Of a stretch of DNA of 64,000 bases, positions 11,485 through 25,000 are shown piece after piece. This DNA is from Heligmosomoides polygyrus polygyrus (lineage: Eukaryota > Nematoda > Chromadorea > Rhabditida > Heligmosomidae). The stretch is from positions 76,666,969-76,730,968 of the forward strand of contig OX377205.1 of assembly GCA_947396885.1 (NCBI GenBank), read 5' to 3'. The notes beneath the pieces are model-generated. The model saw only the letters and a program-made list of their open reading frames with translations, made no database searches and had not been told where the DNA came from. The stretch's first letter is position 1; every line of letters starts with the position of its first letter. A program made the translations under genes and the position numbers.

Positions 11485-11553
11485 TTTTTTAATGCAGCGT
11501 CGGTGTGTTCTACCCTTTTGATGAACAGAGCTAGTTCATTTCTTATGTAATTG
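11485..11553. repeat. 69-bp exact direct repeat, left copy
   Basis: This stretch (core AATGCAGCGTCGGTGTGTTC) is repeated base for base at 13435-13503, 1,950 bp away in the same orientation. The two copies bracket MED23 exons 1 and 2. It has no coding content and does not match the other repeat families in the window. Confidence 0.85.
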
Positions 11554-12270
11554 GGCACAAATATACCTTCCTAACAAGGGAATATCCACTAAGTACAAGG
11601 TGACCCTCTTGAATCGTATTTGCGCCATCTTTTTTTATAATGTTGGTTGAGTGCAGTGGGCTACGGTAGGTGCGGGTGAGTAAACCCGTCGGTGTCGTTG
11701 GTTACCGCATTGGCCCAAACTTCGTTCTGGGAGAGCTGTTTGGAGTGTTGACCTGTGATCACAAATCTGAATTCCGCATTCAATATTACGGTGAGGCACG
11801 GTATATTACGGTAGTCGCGGATGAGCAAAGCTAAGAATAAATCTTTTTAACAGAGTGGGCGACGGTATCCTACCTCGTCTCAGATTCGGATCAGTACCTC
11901 AAACAGCCGCCATAACCGAAATTCGGCCGAAATAGATGACCGTTGCTGAAGCCTCACTGCGTTTACGGTACCGTTATCAGTCGAATTTTCTACACCTGAT
12001 GTCACATTTGTGATCAGCATCCAAAATAACCCCTTAGTGTGCAAAGTTTGAGCATGAATTCTCTTCGACCTCTCCTCGACCTTTGGAGCTACAAAAGTAC
12101 AGTAATGCTCTGTTTCTCTGTTTATCATATCCCCCCATTTTGCATAATAAGATCGGCAAGAGAGAACAACCATACAACCAGTGTCAGTCTGGAGAATAAG
12201 TCGTAATTCGCCGAACTGCAGTAGTTCAAGAGAAGCGGCTATAAGAACTCGTTTGTAACAGCAACAGTTT

Positions 12271-12281
12271 CCTTTTTTCAG
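12271..12281 (+). promoter_or_regulatory. Probable spliced-leader trans-splice acceptor of MED23
   Basis: A strong acceptor, CCTTTTTTCAG, lies 17 bases before the MED23 start codon and no upstream exon with a donor is evident. In nematodes this arrangement usually marks addition of a spliced leader, giving a 17-base 5' UTR plus leader. A cis-spliced non-coding first exon is the alternative. Confidence 0.6.
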
Positions 12282-12298
12282 AAAAATCTTATATTGCA

Positions 12299-14387
12299 AT
12301 GTCGGCTGCGGCCGGACAGCCGGCGGAAGGACAAGAGGAGAAGGACAAATCGCTGGTGCTGAGAGAAGGCGATGGCGCCCCGGAGAGACCACTCGATATC
12401 GAACGTCTTCGACGCTGCATTATTGAATTTGTGGTATGAGGATTGCCTTTTATCTTCTGTTGCTCCTTGAGTCCTGCTAAACATTCCTTCTGACGCGTTA
12501 ATATTACATAATTTTACAGCACGAAAACTTCTTGGAAGTGGTGTTCTGGCAGATGCAGACGGCTAACAAAGATTTCGACGAGATGCTAGGAGTTCATGCT
12601 GTAGTACTTCTCAGCAAGATGGACGAGGTGTGGTCTCTTATTCTTAAAACCGTTTTAGGGTTATCTGTCACTTTGGAAAAGTTGATCTGAATCGGAATTT
12701 ATTCTAATGGGAAGGAGGAAGTCCGTCGGATGGAGGTTGTAGCTGCGTCTGTCGTACCTTGCATCACCAGTACAACCCTCAGTTTGTATCGGCTAAACAA
12801 ATACCCCTTCCACCCCCTTCGATTAGAATATAAGCTTTCATTCCTTCCGCATTGATGTTTTGCGCACCTATCCAGTATTATTCTCTCAAGCGTTAAATAA
12901 ATTGTGCAGAAGTATGTTCCATGTCCGACTGTCGCTGAATCTTGGCATAATTTTAAACAGGAATCGTAGAATTGCCTTGACCTCGAGACCAAGATTGATA
13001 TAATATTTATCCGGCTAACGTTTCGGCGCAACCGCCTTCGTCAGAGTCTGGAAAAACAAGGGAACTTAGAGAGGTTGTTCGTCCAAGGACTACCTTCAAG
13101 TCACAGAGGTCTAAGAAGATAGAGATGGAACGAGACAGAGCAGAAGTGGCACAGTCCCAACTAACCTTAAGATTGCAGCCGAGAGGCTGTCACGCCACCC
13201 TTGGATGGAGGCAGATTGGATGAATGGAATTCTACGATCCCTGTGCAGAAGTATCTTTTGGAAGAATGGAGCGCAGCCGAAAAAGTAGCGTATCGGTTCA
13301 ATCGCACTCAAAATGATTCCACAATATCGCGTAGAAATAGGACGCGTGGCGGATCCAAAAAATATTGAATAGCAGCGTCTTTTATCCACAACAAGTGCTT
13401 CAACACGCTAGCTTCCCCTGCTGCAGTAGTTTAATTTTTTAATGCAGCGTCGGTGTGTTCTACCCTTTTGATGAACAGAGCTAGTTCATTTCTTATGTAA
13501 TTGAAAGCAGCCCATGTTGAAAGGCAAATGTTTCCTGCACGGGATACGATGAGGCGTATCCCGCGCGGGCGAAATCACCCAAACATCGCTGACGGCTAGC
13601 TCAATTATGTAGTGATAGACAGATCCTTTATGCTTTAGGGGCTTAGCGTAGGGGATGTCGAATTGTGCGCAGAAAGTTGCACAAGGTTGGAATTAGCTTA
13701 CTAATTGATGTGGTCATCTCATATGGAACATAAATTCAACTAAGAATTTGAAAGCTGATTTCAAATAGCTTCATTTCTAAGGAACATGAAGATTTGTTTA
13801 TGTTAATTGCATGGGAAAAACAATTTGGGTTGTGTGACTGGCTTTGAAGCTAAAGTCGGGCGGAAGATTTTCATCAGAAATCAATTTTTGTAAGACGTTT
13901 TTGTAGAAGGAGAAGAGTGTTCTACTGACAGAACTCGTCACAATAGTCCACGAATCTACATTGCAATGGCGGCAAGAGTATGAACGCGTCGTGGACGCTA
14001 TCCTCTATTATGCTCACGCGGCCGGAGTTTTGTCCATAAAGTGAGTTTTTGTACCATTTGCAGTTTTGCAGTTGTCCTCAAGTCTACTTGGCGTAAGTGC
14101 TGAATTTAGCATGTGTGTCGAAGGCCTTGCTCTCACTGCAGATTTCACTCTGCGGACAATTATGGACCCACAGAAATGGACTTTCATAGAAGAGAATATT
14201 CCCCTTATGGACTACAAGGGTGTTCGGAGCCTTTTCAAGTAAGTTCCCTTTGATCGCTTTTGCCGTCCTTTGGCACCGATCTCCTAATTTTACCTATTTC
14301 TTTAGGTGTTTGATCTATCAGCAATTTAATAGCATACCTGCACAGCTGTCTCCTGAGCAAAGACGACAGTTACTACCGTCGGAGCGA
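12299..14387 (+). CDS. MED23: MED23 exons 1-5 (N-terminus)
   Basis: Exons are 12299-12433, 12520-12627, 13907-14040, 14110-14238 and 14306-14387. Exon 1 begins MSAAAGQPAEGQEEK, a low-complexity start followed by the helical region. Exon 3 is placed at acceptor TTTTTGTAG before KEKSVLLTELV; a second in-frame CAG inside it is a poorer choice. Exon 4 (NMCVEGLALTADF through MDYKGVRSLFK) matches the human VDYKGVRDLL segment. Intron 2 (12628-13906) contains a Penelope-like fragment and one copy of the 69-bp repeat. Intron 5 (14388-16341) holds a 575-bp TIR element and a TA microsatellite; its first 900 bases show nothing I recognise. Confidence 0.85.
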
Positions 14388-15988
14388 GTGCGTTTCATTA
14401 TCACATTTTCGTTCAAAGAGCTTTCCTTAAAATTTACGATTTTCAAATGATAACACATTTAAGAATTTGTATTCCCAGGGATGTTTATGGTTTTACTATC
14501 ACTGTCCTTATTGGTAAAAGGAATTCTAACTTTCCTAGCCGTCCAATATCTTCATCCACTAACTGTAACCATTTAAGTTTGTGGCCAATCTTTTGGGGTG
14601 CAACTTTCTTGTCCTTCGAAAGAAAATAGTCTTTCGTGAGAAAGCAAGTCGCAAAATATTCAGCAATCGCCGAGATCTCACATCGAAATGAACTCTGAGG
14701 CCTGTCTTTATTGATTTATGATCCCGCATACAAGAAAGGAACATTAACGAAAAAACATTTAACGGACTTGAGTGTTTCTCGATTCCAAGTTTGTCTCCGA
14801 TGAAAAATTCAATGAATCGTAGCGTCGCAGCAAAACAAGTTCTCAAATGCGAAAAACGGAGTGAAATCTTGGAGGAGATTATGATAAGGATATTGAGATA
14901 AGGATGATGAAGTTGTAACGTGTTAATGCTTCAGTGCCGATACCATATCTGAAAAAAATAAATTATTATTATAAGCTCAAGAAAGGGAACATTGATGAGA
15001 GAAACGAGAACTTCTGCTTCGAGTTACGATTCTTATTGTTTGCGAGGTGATGGAGCGAGAAGCTCCATATAACAATCAAGATAAGAGCCTTGCAATTAAG
15101 ATCTTTGTCATGTATTCTTCTCCCATATGAAATTCGGAGCTTTATTCTTCCTGCTTTCGGATGGCAGTCAAGACCATGAACAAATAATGTCCTCTGGAGC
15201 ATCAGTCATCATACATCTTGTAAGTGTGGTGTCTATAAGAATCAAATTGTTAACAAAAATATCTTTAGGAAGCCTAACTTTCACACATGTTTGACCGACC
15301 GGCACTAGTTAAAAGTTCCGACTCCGCCGACCCGACTTCGGTCGAAAAATTTCTTTCGCTAAGCTTCGTCTAGGGGGTTATTTGGGCTGCTGATAACGAA
15401 TATGACATCCGCTTTTCACGACTTGGTCGGAGACCACATACCATTAACAAAGGTGGTCCAGCCAGGGTCACCGATTTCGCTGAAACTTCGTCTAGGGGGA
15501 GGGGGTTATTTGAGGTGCTGATCACGAATCTGACATCCGTTTTTCGTTTTACGTTGGAGTACGCTAGGTTTACAGAAGGTAAGGTAATGGTCACCGATTT
15601 CGCCCAAACTCCATCGTAAAACGAAAAACGGATGTCAGATTCGTTATCAGCGCCCCAAATAACGCCACTAGGGGAAGTTTGGGCAAAATCGGTGATTATG
15701 ACCTCGGCAGCCTTAGTTACCCGTAGCTACCGTAACCTACCGTAATGGAATGCAATTTTGAAAACGGATGTTAGATTCGTGATCAGCACCACAAATAACC
15801 CCCTAGGCGAATTTTCAGCGAAATTTTTTTCGACAGATGTCGTGTCGGTGGAGTCGGAACTTTTAACTAGTGCCGTTTGACCTTTTTGGATGTCATTGTT
15901 CAAACACGAGGTCCATGTTCTTCCTACTTGTTGCATTACTTCCTTTTATCCACTGTCATCTAGCGCTACCCATCAGATGTGGTTTCAG

Positions 15989-16048
<60 letters not shown>

Positions 16049-19000
16049 ATGAAAATATTACACTGACTTGTACTCATTCTTCACGCTTTTTAATTAGTAT
16101 TTGAATTCATAGCTGATAGATATAATGCTAATCTTCTGAGTGTGAGCTATTCTTTCTTCGACGACCTGTTAAACGCATCAACAAAGAACTTCTGTAAATC
16201 GAAGGTTTTCTACTAGAATGGACAAATAGGTGCTAAGAGACCTGATACAATTTGTAGAGATCTATGTGCCTAGGATCATGGTCAATGCCTTTTTATTTGA
16301 TGTTTGTAAACGCCTTCACTGCTATTTCGATTGTTGTTTAGATTCTCCTCAAGATATTGGATCCTGATCTCAATGTTATACCACCGATATTCACACTAAC
16401 AGAGCTGAGCAGAGGTATTCTTAAGCGAGCGTATATGTTTCCCGTGAGTTTTTTTTGGATATGTCACATCCATCATTCTGCCCAGTAGCCTTTCCACTGC
16501 ATTTTGTATTGTAGGCTAGATTACATCAGTATTTTAGCGTCTCGCGCACCGACTATCTGAGCTGATTATGTACTTCCGAGCGGTTGCCGAGCTGAGTTAC
16601 GTGATAGGGCGTTGCTTTCTGTTCCCTCTTCCGGCGCATCCATCGTTTGCAGCCTCAGCGGCATCGTGTCGAATAGACCACTTGACTACCCAAATTAGGT
16701 GGGTGTGTTGATTTTAACGGTACCTCGGACGATTATTGAACAGCATGTGGTGCTGTAACCATGGAGCAGACAAAGGAGGCTCCATGGTGTAATTGTAGCA
16801 AGTGTGCTTAAAAACCAAGCTTCCTTTTACAAACCTCTCTTGGTGGTTCCTGTTCCTCCACTACTTTAGTTTCATTGCGACCCATCAGTTGCCTAATGTA
16901 CGAGTTAATGTTTAGCCACCGCGCTCCATACCTTCCCTATAAAGCCGAGTTGAGGGCTCCACAAACCTACCTGCTCTACACAGTCATACGACAGCCACGT
17001 GGAAAGGAAGTGCTAGCGGTGAGGTCTAGAACGCTCATTTTTTTCACTTGTCGTTCTTACGTTCTTGTGTTTGTATTTAGGGACTCCTGCGCCAAGTTAG
17101 TCATGGCAGAACGCAGTGGGATGAAATTCTTTCAGTGCTTATCAGTGAAACTATGGCCGAGGTTAGTCCATTTCTTTATCAGGGAATATTGACGCAGTTT
17201 CAACGTCTCTGTCGTGTGCGAAAGCATAGTTCTATGCCATTTCCTTCAGTAATTATTAATCAGGAGAGAAAAAGGAGTTGGTCTTAGGGCTGCGCTAGCT
17301 CTCATAGCTTTCACTCAAAGCCAAAATATGTCCTCTCTTCACTGAGGCGTTTTTTGCTACGTGTTATTGTTTTAGGTACAGAAACTTCCCGATGATGTAG
17401 AAATTCCGCGATACCAGTGGGAAAATCTTATGAGTATCATCATGTACGGCATTACTCAAAAACATATGTAAGTTTTCAAGCAGCGTTATGGAGAAAGTGT
17501 TTGTCTACAGGCTTTGAGCACTCTGATGTTGCTCATGCTTTGGGAACAAAGCGCATTTCATAGTCTCGTAGTCGCTGACTTCAAGGACGTGTTATATGTT
17601 TGGTCGGTGTCAATGAATCCTTTTTTGGGATGTGTAATGCTCCTTACTTTTACGTAATAGGAGACTATTTGAGCGCATATTCGGCCTATTCAGTGATCTA
17701 TGGTGCACAGCAGATCGCGTTCATCGATCAGTAGCCTGCCATTCCCATACAGGTCTGCTACCAACGATATCGTGGCGATGGAAAGCTTGATTGGCCTGTG
17801 CGGGATGTGCGGGATGTATGCGAAATATTCAAGCCTCATATGAGGGTGCGCTCGGGAATTGGTGTTTTCTCCCTGTTTCATCCGGCTTGAGAAGCACATA
17901 ACTTTATTTCAACGTAATGCTAGACGTTGTTGTTCCGTAGAGTCGCAATCCTATGTCCGTGTGGGACGTCATCGTCTTATCCTGTTAAAGACTTCCGTTG
18001 TAGCATCAACTTCGGCGAGACCTTTTTTAGTAGGTCCTTTCACTTGTGCCCTGCATAAGACCTACCACTCGCTTCCGTAGAGGTAGGCAGACCTGGCTAT
18101 TCTAGTATACTGTGGTGCTTCAGTTGGTCCAGAGCATATGGTCTGGCAGAGAATTTCGTCGACTCCCTCCATTCGATCCAAGGTGCGTTTGTACGACCAT
18201 TGAGGACTTGGATCACAGTCTTCTTTTCTCGAATAGTTCAGTTTCGTTGTGATTCTTTTTTCTTCTGGATGGTGTCTCCTTGGAAAGTCAGAATGGGGCC
18301 CAATGCGCTGTCCGCATTCTGGATTACTTTGCATTGTCCAGTAAAACGATGAGTGATAGGCCTGAAGGAAGCTTCCCGTTATGGTCATTGGTTCGGGTCC
18401 CGCCAGAGTTGGTCAAGTTGCATTCCTCGGGGTGGGTGAGTTGGCACCAGACATGTATGGGAAGAATAAAACACTGGCTTGTCCATCGGTCGGCTAGCAC
18501 AACTCATTACATAGGCCAAACTCGCATTCGAATTGCCCTCATGATATCCCGTCGAAGAAGGGTGTGTGGCGCATCCGAAACAGGGATTGATCAAAGGCCT
18601 TTTTAACCTTTTGTCATTTTCCTCGATCCTTTATTCAGAAGAACAAATCGTCGGCGAATTCGTTTCGTTTCAGAAATTTGACTCGGTTGCTGAGTCTGCT
18701 GTCAAATGTTCTCGTGAAGACTGGGTATCGAAGAGCACGCGATGAAGTGATGTGGATTATGCTACAAATCGCCGGCACATTCCAGCAACATCTGCAGAAG
18801 GAGCAAGTAGAAGAGATGGCGAGACTCTACAATGTACGTGCAAAGTGTCTTCCACAAGCATCTCAATCTTCACTATCAACACAGCTTTCAGCTTCTGTTC
18901 AGCGACGATGTAGTATGGACAGGCGCTTCAGATCATCCCTCTCAACTGGTTCGATTCTTGGCGGCGGCATGTATGTGGAACATACTCGACGGCTCGGTAC

Positions 19001-22000
19001 TTTCCAGAAAGATTTGCTTGTGTTTTGTTTTTTGCCATTTTTTCTGATTTTCCATTTCATACAGCCAAGAATGAAAGCTTTGGAATTTATTGGCTACTGT
19101 TCATGTAATCTAAAGCTATCTTTCAGGAAGGTTTGCCTCCACCAAGCGAGTGCTTAGCGACTCAGATCGACTTCGTTAGGTCGAACACAGGTCCTCCAGA
19201 TGAGGCCATGCAAGCCGTTCTTGATAATGCATGTTGGTTTTTAAAGAGATTGGCTTTTGGGAAGAATTTGTTTAGTTCTTTAGCAAGTGAGTTGGCCTTA
19301 ATCAGTGGCCACGGTTACGAAATTAGCGTCGTGATTTTCTCTATCATGCAATCTATTCATTTCAGTTCGGCATGAGTCTCCAGTTTCCCGCAATGTGCAT
19401 GCTATCTTCCAACAACGGCTGGATGGTTTGCCCACTGACGAACCTCATTTGTTACCCTATGGACGGGCGGCTAATAACAAGCTGGATGCCTTTGACATGC
19501 AGGTGGGATCAAGTGTAAATCGCTGTGTTACGCTTGTCAAACCTTTTAGGTGCGACCTTTCGCATCACATTTGCTTCGGTTCTCTCTTTTCGTTTTTCAG
19601 TGTTTTGAACCTTTGATTCATGTAGATTGGTTTCAGTTTCTTGACGCTCTGACCTTGAGAGCGAAGATAAATCTGCTTTTATCCACATGCTTCGTTTCTC
19701 TACACAAAGTTGATCGGCTGCCCAGTCCAGCGTGTGTGGGTGGGTTTTACCAGATTCAGTCGATGTGTTTTTTGAAATCGGGTTTTTATGGGTACGAGTT
19801 TTGCCCCAGAGGTCTCTGAACAGTTCAGGGATAGCTATTCAGAGCCGTTACCGATTTTATTTCACATGAGTGGAAAATGATGAGAAATAGAGTTTCTCAA
19901 ATACGGCTTGGGATGCACCGCGCTTCTTGTTTCTCGCAACACCGCGGGGATGTTTTTAATGCGTATTTTCCTTACCTGCGTAGCCAGCTGTTAGGTTGGC
20001 AACTCTGCGCTTTAACCTTTCTAGAGAGGTTTGTTTCTGGTTCACGGATTTTATTATAGAAGGCTAGAAAGCGTTATTGGCCAGGGCGAGATACGAATAC
20101 ATGATGGAGTTTTGATCCCACGAAAGATTAGGTTTTCTGCCAAATAGGATAAAGGATAAAGGACGGCGTTACTCAATCCCTTCTGGGATGCGCCAGCGCA
20201 TTCTACCTCTACGGGATGTCGTGGAGGCGAGTTGAGTGCGTATTTGGCCATACAATGACTTGCGGTGGCCAGCCGATGAGCAAGTCAGCGCCTTATCCTT
20301 CCCAGACCAGTCTGGTACCAATTCACCGACCCCGGAGGGATGGAAGGCTTGGTTGGCCTGGGCGGAAAATCCGAACCAGGAACCTGGTATCTGGTGCACG
20401 CGGCAGTCGCGCCTCCTCCGACTGCGCTACACGCGCTCCTGCCAAATATGACACCCATATTTTGGGTCGTGTAAGTATGCGAAGTGGTCTTGCTGCGGAA
20501 AGAGCTGCTGTTGAGCACTGGAAGGTCTTATGAACCTCGAGTTGAGGAGATTCGATGTTCCAGGAGATACCGTGGAGGAGAATGCGTCGCGGCACCTTCA
20601 AAGAGCTTGATTAGCGCTTCTTTATCCTTTTCTTACGGAGGCTTCGTATCATATAGTATTAGTATGGTAATCGCTGCCATATAAACATGCACATGGCTCT
20701 AGAGGCTGTCTGATGGTCACCGCTGTTGATGTCATTCTTTGCAGAAACGTGTGCGAGAATTCTAACGTCAATCGAATTTGACTACGGCCTCACGAATTTC
20801 ATCGCCATTTTGAACCGCTCTATCACTGCTGCGCTTTCTCCTGCACCCGCGGATGGCCTAAGCTTGAAGGACCAGTGCTACATGCTGCTGGATCTTTTGT
20901 GCTACAGGTATTTTTGAAGATTAGTTGAATCTAGCAGAAAAACCACATCTTGAAAAATCTGAGCACTGTATCTAATGCTCGCAAAGCAGGCTGCCGTCAA
21001 TTCCGATGAATTTTCGCGCGTCGATGGCTCACACCCACGATCCGTCACCGGCTGGCCTACGGTTATGTATGACGATTCACAGTGCAATGGCACAACAGGC
21101 AAGTTTTCCAATGAAAAGTTACGAACGTTTTTTATTTGTAGCTAAATTTGTCGATCACTGGGTTCTTCAACGTACAGCTAAATAAGAACAATCGCTCTGT
21201 TTTAGCAAATTGCGACTAACTACGGTCTGTATTCTGCTATGGAACACACGCTCATGCGGCAATGGGCTTGGAACCTCCTGCCCGATACTATCAGTCTGGC
21301 CCACTTGTTCGTAGGTTGGTCGCCTCTATAAATTTCTGCTTGTTTATTTTTCTTGTTTTCTTTTTCTTTTCTGATTCAGGCTAACATAACTCGCTTTAGA
21401 TAACGCTTTTGGTAACACTTTGTTAAATCTGAACTCGTGGCTCGTTTATAATCCGATGGATAACTCGAGAGCAGGGAGGTTGGTCGTGTGTCCAGAGGTA
21501 GGGCAGCTTAAATTAATATTTATTTATCCATTTCTTTTTTTCATCATATGCGTGAAATATCAAGAGGATAAAAACGAAATGCAAGAACATCAAATAGGTA
21601 TCGTGATGCGATTTGTAGGTCACCAGTTAGTAGACCGCAGAGGAGAGATGGTGTTTGTCCCGCTCAGTTGCAGGGCTCGCTGCTCTTCTGCTGTGGTGAC
21701 GCCACGCGATCAAATGCTTGATCTGGTTAGGGAGGCCTCATCTTTGTTAAGACCTTTTCCGAACGGTACTACCACTAGCACGAAGAACATGGCCGTACCA
21801 GAGTTGACGAGCCTCACATAGTTTAGCAGCAATTGGAGCAGCACCGTCTTTGGAACACTGCGAATATGGAAGAAGCGCGTAATATCTGCCGCCTATCGCA
21901 ATGGTTCACAATTGCATTACGCTGTGCCTCAACCTCCTGGCTGTAGGCCCCACGCAGCACCATTCATCGCCTGTGGTCGGAAGAAGGTCTTGCAGATCTT

Positions 22001-25000
22001 GGTCCAGAGTGTTTTTCCTGTCGCATAAAACGCTGTCATTGAGCGCCATTAGGACCACGCTGAGCTCACTGGTGAGGTGACTCCCGACGTCAGAGTACTA
22101 CCGGACGCGATTGCAGACCCATGGTGCTTGAGGGTTGTCCCTCGCATGAGCGCATTTCATTGATCTCAATGTACCCAGCATCGTTTATGTCTGTTGTCAT
22201 GTAGTCGGATATTTTACATTTACCCTGAGCTCCAACATCGCTTCTGTCATCGCTAGCGACCATTACATCAGCATACAACAACGTCCAAGGAGGAAGCTTC
22301 TAAAGGGAGTCCATTGCGACGATAAGAAGGAGTGGGGAAAACGCGAAGCCTTCGTGAACATCGAGGGAGATAGGAAACTTCGTCGATATGCCAGCTGGCG
22401 GTTGCTCTTTATGTTTTTGGCAAAAGACGTGCACTCCCTCAGCTGTTCTGGAGCTCCTTGCTGTCTAACATAAGGTGAAAAATACAGAAACACCAAAGAA
22501 ACGAGGTGGTCAAGATAATGATAAAACTGTAGACGCAACATTTCTGGAGTAGGTAGTGGTGAACGGTTGTCTTACCAGGATACTATCTCAACGGTAGGTC
22601 GGAACGGCTCAAGTGGGCTCATATGGGTAGAACCGCCTCTTCCTGGGAATTAACGAACTGCAGGTATCTCGACCCCAATACAATTCTGCGCAGAGTTAGG
22701 GGCGACGGAAGTCGCCTGTTGGCGCCCTGTTGGTTCATGTGCTCCACAACTGACGGGCGCGCGCGGGATGAGTGCTTGTATCGCGGCCCAGCGCAGTGCA
22801 GAGGTGGCGTAGTGGGAAAGAGGTCGGGCTCGTGAACGAGGAGTCGGGGGTTTGGATCCCGCAGACTGCGCTTGTTTTGCACTTTTGCAAAATCCATGTT
22901 TATCATATAGGTAATCCACCTAGGGGTACTATAGTGTGTTATAGAGCATGTTTACATACAACATATGCTTCAAACTACAGATTAGCTAGAATGTTCACTT
23001 CTGTGTCTGTCCACCTGGATCTGTTCACCTGCCGTCACCGGCAGAAACTTTAAGAATGTAATCCTGTGCCTTCCTGTATCTATATCATCCAGCCGAATCG
23101 TGAGGAACGGATATCAGATTCGTGATCAGCACCCCAAATAACACCCCTAGACGAAGTTTCAGCTAAATCGGTGACCCTACCTGGGCCACCATTGTTAACG
23201 GTATGGGCGGTCTCCGACCGAGTCGTGAAAAACGGATGTCAGATTCGTGATCAGCACCCCAGATTTACATTTACATTTATTACATGCATACGCATGGACA
23301 GTACAACTGCTCACAACACTATAGCAAAAAAGGAAACGGATCAACTAAACACAACTATTTAAAAAAAGAATGAGAAAAACATAGAGCGAAGAAAGAAGAA
23401 AAAAAATATTGGGCAACAAAACGAAGAAGGAAAGAAAAACAGAGAGCTTCATAGTTCCTCCTGCAGGTACCGATGGACAATTGTTTTGAACTTCCTAAAA
23501 TTGTTAGGCAGCTGGTTCTTCTTGATAATCTTAGAAAATTCCAACGCACCACGACAGGAAAAGAATTGTCTCCTCAATGTGGTTCTGGGTCTACCGAAAC
23601 TTAGCTTAAACTTGTTACCTCTGGTTTTCGATGGCATCAACTTGAACAGGTTGTTAGATCTAATGGAAGCCTTCCCACACAAGATTTTATAGACGAGAAA
23701 TAGATCATTTCTTTTCCTCCTAGTGGCCAACGACTGCAATCCCAAAATCTTATTACGAACAACACTGTTAGGAACAGTACCATAACTAAAACCGAAGGAC
23801 CTAAGAAAAACTTTTCTAGTGAAGCTATTCTGGACACGCTCTAACCTTGCTATGATCTCCCTCTTATGGGGACAATAAACACAAGTATCATACTCTAGCA
23901 AGGACCTAACAAAGACCTTGTAGGCCCTCGTTAGAAGCCTAGGATCCTTAGACAAGAGAGTTTTAAAAAGAAGAAACAGTCTTTGATCGGCTCGGGCAGC
24001 AATAGTTTTACAGTGCTCATCGAAACTAAGTGCATTGTTCAAAAGAAAACCTAGATCTTTAATTTCACTTACTGCTTGAATTCTAGCTCCATCCATAGAG
24101 TAGCTACAACTAGGGTTCTCCTTGCCTAAGTGGAGTACCTTAGTTTTTTGAACAGAAAGGGGTAAGTCCCAAGCTTTGGACCAGTCACTTATTATATCAA
24201 TAGCATCCTGCAGACGATTGTCACTGATTGTTCTAAATCCATTGTATATTTTCAAGTCGTCCGCAAAAATTTTACATCCTACTGAAGAAAGAGAGAGAAG
24301 CGACGGAATTTCAAAGGAATAAATATTAAAGAGTATAGGAGAAAGTACTCCACCTTGAGGGACACCGCTGTGTACATCAAGGCACCTGGAGAATGAATTA
24401 TTAATGCGTACTTGAAATGACCTTCCGTTGAGGAACTCTCTCAACCAACTAATTATCAATGGATGAATGCCTATTCGATCGAGTTTCAGGAGCAATTTCC
24501 TGTGATTAACTCTATCAAATGCCTTTTCAAAGTCGAAATAGACAACGTCGACATTCTCACCCACATCCAGTGAGGATGTCCAATCATCCAATGCCTCAAT
24601 CATCTGCGTCACAGTGGACCTCTCACTTCTAAAACCGTGCTGATGTGGGGACAAAATTCCTTTGTCTTCTAAATGCCTAACCAACACCTTTTTAATTATT
24701 TTCTCGAAGACCCTACAGAGTACTGATGTTATGCTGACCGGTCTATAATTCGCTGGATCGGAAAACGGAGGTTTCTTTCGAATAGGAGTCACCAACGAAT
24801 GCTTCCATTTCACAGGAACTTCGGATCGAAATAGCATAAGATTGAACAAAAATTCTAGCGGGGTAGCAATATGACAAGCAACCCTTTTGATGAAATGAAA
24901 AGGAATCGCGTCTGGAGTTAGAGATGAGGAAGAAGGCCAATCACTAATGACCTTTAGTATTTCCTCCCTGGAAAATGACACTGAGTCCTGCATCGATTCA

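Larger units (their letters stand above)
11108..12281. other. Region upstream of MED23 with repeat fragments
   Basis: From 11108 to about 11235 there is a fragment of the tRNA-SINE family seen complete at 25337-25860 (ACAAAACATCTATCGTTAC and CACACAGAAGTGAACATTC). It abuts the TIR element in the same order as at 25336. From about 11640 to 12060 there is a degenerate relative of the 575-bp palindromic family. Any MED23 promoter should lie here, but I see no clear promoter motif. Confidence 0.45.

Noticed and set aside
18110..18388. A 108-codon minus-strand frame with some retroelement-like wording
   Set aside because: No motif strong enough to assign it to a family; left unannotated.
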